A DNA stretch of 9,332 nt from Duncaniella sp. (GTDB lineage Bacteria > Bacteroidota > Bacteroidia > Bacteroidales > Muribaculaceae): positions 1 to 9,332 of the forward strand of contig JAFLRW010000069.1 in NCBI GenBank assembly GCA_022511285.1, written 5' to 3'. The notes under the pieces are model-generated. The model made no database searches. It worked only from the letters and a program-made list of their open reading frames with translations, and was not told the DNA's origin. Positions 6,958 through 9,332 of this stretch are shown here, in pieces. A program made the translations under genes and the position numbers. Every line of letters starts with the position of its first letter. Position 1 is the first letter of the stretch.

Positions 6958-7962
6958 TCACTCATTATAAATCACATTAAGCACCGTCTGCCCGACAGCC
7001 TTAAGCGTTGAGCGATCAATATTGCTCATATTATCATTTGCCGTGTGCCACGTAGGGTTAAACGATCGCGTAGCATCATTCTTCGACTCGATGATATCTA
7101 TAGCACGAATCCCGGCACGATTCAAATAAATATGATCATCCACTACAGCACCACCCTCCACATTAACAAATCGGCTCCCATAACCTGAACGCTCCGCAAT
7201 AGACCACACACGATCCACCACATCCGGAGCCGCCTGATTCGAAAAATACTCACGGTGAAACTTAGCCCCCAAGCCGCCCACCATATCAAGCAGCAACGCA
7301 TAGCGCGGCAGCGAATCCTCGGCATAAGGCATATTCACAGCCCAATACTGTGTGCCCAGAGCCCACGACTCATCGTGAGTGGAAAACCCCGACGACTGCC
7401 CGTAATCCTCCGCATCCACAAATAGAACATCCACCCCCACCCACGGAGCCCTCTGCCCCAACAGTCGAGCTATCTCAAGAATCACACCCACACCGCTGGC
7501 ACCATCATTGGCCCCCGGCACAGGCCGCATGCGAAGCTCCTCGCGATCATCGGCATCAGCCCACGGACGCGAATCATAATGCGCCACAAGCAACACCCTA
7601 TCTCGGGCCTCGGCATTATAGGCACCCATCACATTGGCTATCTCCAGCCGATCGCCGTTAAACGCCGTCACCACGCCACGCTGCAACCTCACATCCGTAG
7701 CTCCATGTCGCACCAACTCACTCTCCAACCAGCCGGCACACTCAGCCGCAGCCGCAGACCCCGACACTCGCGGACCAAACGCCACCTGGCGCCTTACATA
7801 CTCATAAGCACTGTCAGAGTTAAAATCAGCCACAGCCTCAACCGAATCAACAGAAGCCATTCCATCCTCAGACCCGCCGCCGGAACGCGTCGAGCCACAG
7901 GATGACATCACCGAAACCACAACAGCAGACAGCAACAACGTCTGCAGACAGCCAATCTTCAT
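6958..7962 (-). CDS. M28-fold lipoprotein, probable type II glutaminyl-peptide cyclotransferase
   Basis: 334 residues from the ATG at 7962. A lipoprotein signal (MKIGCLQTLLL core, lipobox MSSC, lipidated C22) is followed by a Gly/Ser linker. The M28 metal-site residues are H128 in AHYDSRPWAD, D153 in GANDGASGVG, E185-D186 in DAEDYG, D226 in LLDMVGG, and H306. Several parts match animal-type glutaminyl cyclase better than aminopeptidases: VVDDHIYLNRAGI (about 273-285, compare DDHIPFLRRGV) and WHTANDN (305-311, compare WHTMDDN) with Trp next to the zinc His. That family converts N-terminal Gln of exported proteins to pyroglutamate, and such enzymes occur in periodontal Bacteroidales. No acidic +2 to +5 signal follows C22, so a periplasmic location is more likely than surface. 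The frame is open to 8019, but the predicted transcription start lies near 7980, which excludes that start; an ATG at 7974 is possible. An aminopeptidase remains the alternative. Confidence 0.85.
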   Translation of the reverse strand: MKIGCLQTLLLSAVVVSVMSSCGSTRSGGGSEDGMASVDSVEAVADFNSDSAYEYVRRQVAFGPRVSGSAAAAECAGWLESELVRHGATDVRLQRGVVTAFNGDRLEIANVMGAYNAEARDRVLLVAHYDSRPWADADDREELRMRPVPGANDGASGVGVILEIARLLGQRAPWVGVDVLFVDAEDYGQSSGFSTHDESWALGTQYWAVNMPYAEDSLPRYALLLDMVGGLGAKFHREYFSNQAAPDVVDRVWSIAERSGYGSRFVNVEGGAVVDDHIYLNRAGIRAIDIIESKNDATRSFNPTWHTANDNMSNIDRSTLKAVGQTVLNVIYNE

Positions 7963-7986
7963 AGGCAGAACCATATTAATTACCCA

Positions 7987-8020
7987 CAAAGTTACAACAT
8001 TGTTACAAACCATCCACAAT
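7987..8020 (-). promoter_or_regulatory. Promoter of the cyclase-like lipoprotein gene (ATTG-N22-TAACTTTG)
   Basis: On the minus strand ATTG (8017-8020) is followed after 22 bases by TAACTTTG (7987-7994). Both boxes and the spacing are the same as at pckA. The predicted start near 7980 gives a very short leader to the ATG at 7962. No Shine-Dalgarno is visible. Confidence 0.72.
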
Positions 8021-8110
8021 CACATTACAACAAAATCCGACAATTAACAATATTTAACCCACCCAACCTATATAAAGACACACCACACGCACGAAACCAC
8101 GAATAAAAAC

Positions 8111-8142
8111 GTTGTATATAACACAAAAATGCACTATCTTTG
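8111..8142 (+). promoter_or_regulatory. Promoter of the DUF2795 gene (GTTG-N20-TATCTTTG)
   Basis: GTTG (8111-8114), a 20-base spacer and TATCTTTG (8135-8142) match the consensus and give a leader of about 35 nt to the ATG at 8184. The leader is A-rich with no Shine-Dalgarno, as is usual in this phylum. Confidence 0.78.
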
Positions 8143-8183
8143 CGCGCTAAAAAACAGAAACCCATACAAAACAACCTATAAAA

Positions 8184-8405
8184 ATGTACTGGACACTCGA
8201 ATTAGCCTCGAAACTCGAGGACGCCCCATGGCCCGCCACAAAAGACGAACTCATTGACTACGCAATGCGCTCCGGAGCCCCGATGGAAGTAATAGAAAAC
8301 CTCCAAGAGATCGAAGACGAAGGCGAAACCTACGAAAGCATAGAAGACATCTGGCCCGACTACCCCTCCAAAGAAGACTTCTTCTTCAACGAAGATGAGT
8401 ATTAA
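8184..8405 (+). CDS. Small acidic DUF2795 family protein
   Basis: 73 residues, very acidic: I count 22 Asp/Glu against 4 Lys/Arg. The pattern WPATKDELIDYAMRSGAP, then EVIENLQEIED and YESIEDIWPDYP, matches the DUF2795 domain (PADK-x-L-x2-A, GAP, LxxL, Y-x-S). Short, highly conserved proteins of this type are common in Bacteroidetes; their function is unknown. There is no signal peptide and no membrane segment, so it is probably cytoplasmic. The C-terminal EDFFFNEDEY tail has three Phe within a run of acids. It is a single-gene unit with its own promoter and terminator and is divergent from the lipoprotein gene. It is the last recognisable core gene before the AT-rich tail. Confidence 0.9.
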   Translation: MYWTLELASKLEDAPWPATKDELIDYAMRSGAPMEVIENLQEIEDEGETYESIEDIWPDYPSKEDFFFNEDEY

Positions 8406-8442
8406 CCACACAAAAGACTGAACATCAGCTAATTAACTTATC

Positions 8443-8470
8443 ATCCACCCAATTTTGGGTGGATTTTTTT
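8443..8470 (+). terminator. Rho-independent terminator of the DUF2795 gene
   Basis: ATCCACCC (8443-8450) pairs perfectly with GGGTGGAT (8457-8464) around the loop AATTTT, followed by six more T to 8470. It starts 37 bases after the stop codon. It marks the point where base composition changes. Confidence 0.93.
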
Positions 8471-8524
8471 ACCCCAAAAGTGTCATTTTAACCTTATACG
8501 ACCTGTTTCCCGCTATCCATTTGC

Positions 8525-8750
8525 TATCCCAAGACTCCCAAAAATCTTCCAAGAAAAAAGAGTAGTAACTGAATCGTGATTCAGACGAAAAATTTCGTCT
8601 AAAATTCTGGACTATTGCAAGTTATGTGAACGAGATTTTTGACTGAAAGTCCCTATACAATCGTAGAATTTTTGGTTTCTTGAAATTTGAAAACCCCTCT
8701 CACGGATAGCCGAAGTGTAAAGTGGTGAAAATTAACAAGTTGAAGTTATG
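8525..8750. repeat. Diverged direct repeat, unit A
   Basis: Unit A begins TATCCCAAGACTCCC. Its first 44 bases match unit B (from 9062) at 39 of 45 aligned columns by eye. Further landmarks keep almost the same offsets from the unit start (A, B): TCGTCTAA (70, 71), AAGTTATG (94, 95), ATACAAT (130, 131) and TAGCC (182, 183). The match weakens after about offset 220. The order and spacing make chance similarity unlikely. The unit has no open frame of useful length. Confidence 0.75.
8569..8600. repeat. Two abutting perfect inverted repeats in unit A
   Basis: CTGAATC-GT-GATTCAG (8569-8584) and AGACGAAA-AA-TTTCGTCT (8583-8600) are perfect inverted repeats of 7 and 8 bp, each with a 2-base centre, sharing two bases. 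The corresponding part of unit B has neither. They could be protein-binding palindromes, a cruciform-prone site or tight RNA hairpins. Confidence 0.7.
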
Positions 8751-8847
8751 AGAAAGATGAATCCACTCTGAAACCGATTCCTCATACAAATTCATGGGTA
8801 GCAAGGATAGCGGTCAAAATAGTTGTAATATCAAGTCTGTTGTGTTT

Positions 8848-8878
8848 ACCAATCATATTCTATTGGTATATATGATTG
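8848..8878. repeat. Overlapping, mutually exclusive inverted repeats upstream of the small ORF
   Basis: CAATCATAT (8850-8858) is perfectly complementary to ATATGATTG (8870-8878). ACCAAT (8848-8853) is perfectly complementary to ATTGGT (8862-8867). The two share bases, so only one stem can form at a time. They lie 53 bases upstream of the -7 box at 8931. Confidence 0.6.
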
Positions 8879-8930
8879 AATTAATAAGAAAACTTCCTTG
8901 AAAATAAGGCATTTTTCATAAAAATATTAG

Positions 8931-8938
8931 TAATTTTG
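8931..8938 (+). promoter_or_regulatory. Possible -7 box before the small ORF (TAATTTTG)
   Basis: TAATTTTG matches TAnnTTTG and is placed 20 bases before the ATG at 8959. No -33 TTG sits at the spacing seen elsewhere in the window, and such a motif arises easily by chance in AT-rich DNA. Confidence 0.4.
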
Positions 8939-8958
8939 TAATCGTAATATTCTGGAAT

Positions 8959-9150
8959 ATGGAGACGAACAAATATTTGGATAATTTCATTGAAAGCACT
9001 CTTAATGGTTTCAGGAAATTAAATCATGACCCTATCGAGATTCAGATAAAGGAGTTTACATTATCCCACAACTCTCAAAAATCTTCCAAGAAGAAAGGAG
9101 TAATAAATGGGATTGGACACCTGCAAATACAATCGTCTAACTTTATATGA
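8959..9150 (+). CDS. Hypothetical 63-residue protein, possibly a truncated or chimeric frame
   Basis: I do not recognise this protein. Residues 1-34 (METNKYLDNF start) look like an ordinary soluble, amphipathic protein N-terminus. From residue 35 (LSHNSQKSSKKKG) the coding sequence lies inside repeat unit B. The same frame of unit A reads LSQDSQKSSKKKE and then stops. The frame may therefore be a short gene, or a gene start whose remainder was replaced when the repeat arrived. There is a -7-like box 20 bases upstream but no Shine-Dalgarno. Its composition follows the surrounding AT-rich DNA. Confidence 0.35.
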   Translation: METNKYLDNFIESTLNGFRKLNHDPIEIQIKEFTLSHNSQKSSKKKGVINGIGHLQIQSSNFI

Positions 9151-9290
9151 TATAATAAGTTATGAAGATGCGAACAGACAGGTCATGAACTCATACAATT
9201 GAAGATTTTTACAAATTTTCACACTTGCAAATACTCTCTTGGGGTAGCCACAAGGTAAAATAGTATAAATCATTGGGTTGCATGAAAAAT
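9062..9290. repeat. Diverged direct repeat, unit B
   Basis: This is the second copy of the element at 8525, in the same orientation and 537 bases to the right. It shares the opening block with ATCTTCCAAGAA and the later landmarks listed for unit A, with only about one base of net length change over 183 bases. The short frame 8959-9150 ends inside it. The element may continue towards the window end. Confidence 0.75.
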
Positions 9291-9332
9291 GAAATGCAAA
9301 TGAAAGATTGTATGAAGTTATGGGATAGAAGT

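Larger units (their letters stand above)
8471..9332. other. AT-rich tail without recognisable genes
   Basis: Composition falls sharply after the terminator; for example bases 8881-8940 contain 11 G+C out of 60. Stops occur often in all frames and no known family is visible. The region holds two diverged direct repeat units, several inverted repeats, and one short promoter-preceded frame at 8959-9150. It may be the edge of an integrated element, decayed genes, or a non-coding locus. I cannot tell which from this window. Confidence 0.7.

Noticed and set aside
6581..6970. A plus-strand frame running from rlmN across the tRNA
   Set aside because: It overlaps the tRNA gene and its terminator and is antisense to rlmN; it has no coding evidence.
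7963..8019. Upstream ATG extending the cyclase-like lipoprotein by 19 residues
   Set aside because: It covers the -7 box, and it would put extra hydrophobic residues before a well-formed lipoprotein signal beginning at 7962.
8525..9332. CRISPR array
   Set aside because: There are only two long, diverged units 537 bases apart, without short identical repeats or regular spacers.

Overview
The window looks like a chromosomal segment of a gut-type Bacteroidales bacterium (Bacteroidaceae, Prevotellaceae or Muribaculaceae relatives; I cannot choose among them). The evidence is the Bacteroidetes promoter form, a TAnnTTTG -7 box with a TTG-type -33 element, in front of nearly every gene; start codons with A/T-rich leaders and mostly no Shine-Dalgarno; an ATP-dependent PEP carboxykinase; a multidomain secreted adhesin-like protein; a type II glutaminyl-cyclase-like lipoprotein; and a 73-residue DUF2795 protein.

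Layout. 1-2151 (-): the N-terminal 717 residues of a secreted choice-of-anchor-J / fibronectin-III protein that runs off the left edge. 2152-2377: divergent promoter region. 2378-3769 (+): exported PhoA-type alkaline phosphatase. It converges on pckA (3853-5463, -), with a strong hairpin between them. 5627-6703 (-): rlmN, a 23S rRNA A2503 methyltransferase, in the same direction as pckA but with pckA having its own promoter in the gap. 6836-6912 (+): tRNA-Ala(GGC), divergent from rlmN, with its own promoter and terminator. 6958-7962 (-): a lipoprotein of the M28/glutaminyl cyclase fold. 8184-8405 (+): the acidic DUF2795 protein, closed by a terminator at 8443-8470.

Right end. After that terminator the sequence changes character. 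8471-9332 is strongly AT-rich, has no recognisable gene, and holds two diverged, collinear direct copies of an element of about 220 bp (near 8525 and near 9062), several inverted repeats, and one small promoter-preceded reading frame that runs into the second copy. It looks like the edge of an accessory or decayed mobile region, and it is the least explained part of the window.

How the genes relate. They are mostly single transcription units rather than an operon: envelope and secreted functions (adhesin, phosphatase, cyclase-like lipoprotein), central metabolism (pckA) and translation (rlmN, tRNA-Ala). The one possible functional link is that the glutaminyl-cyclase-like lipoprotein could act on exported proteins in general. 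I found no convincing new multi-gene system; the repeats in the right-hand tail are the best candidate for something undescribed.
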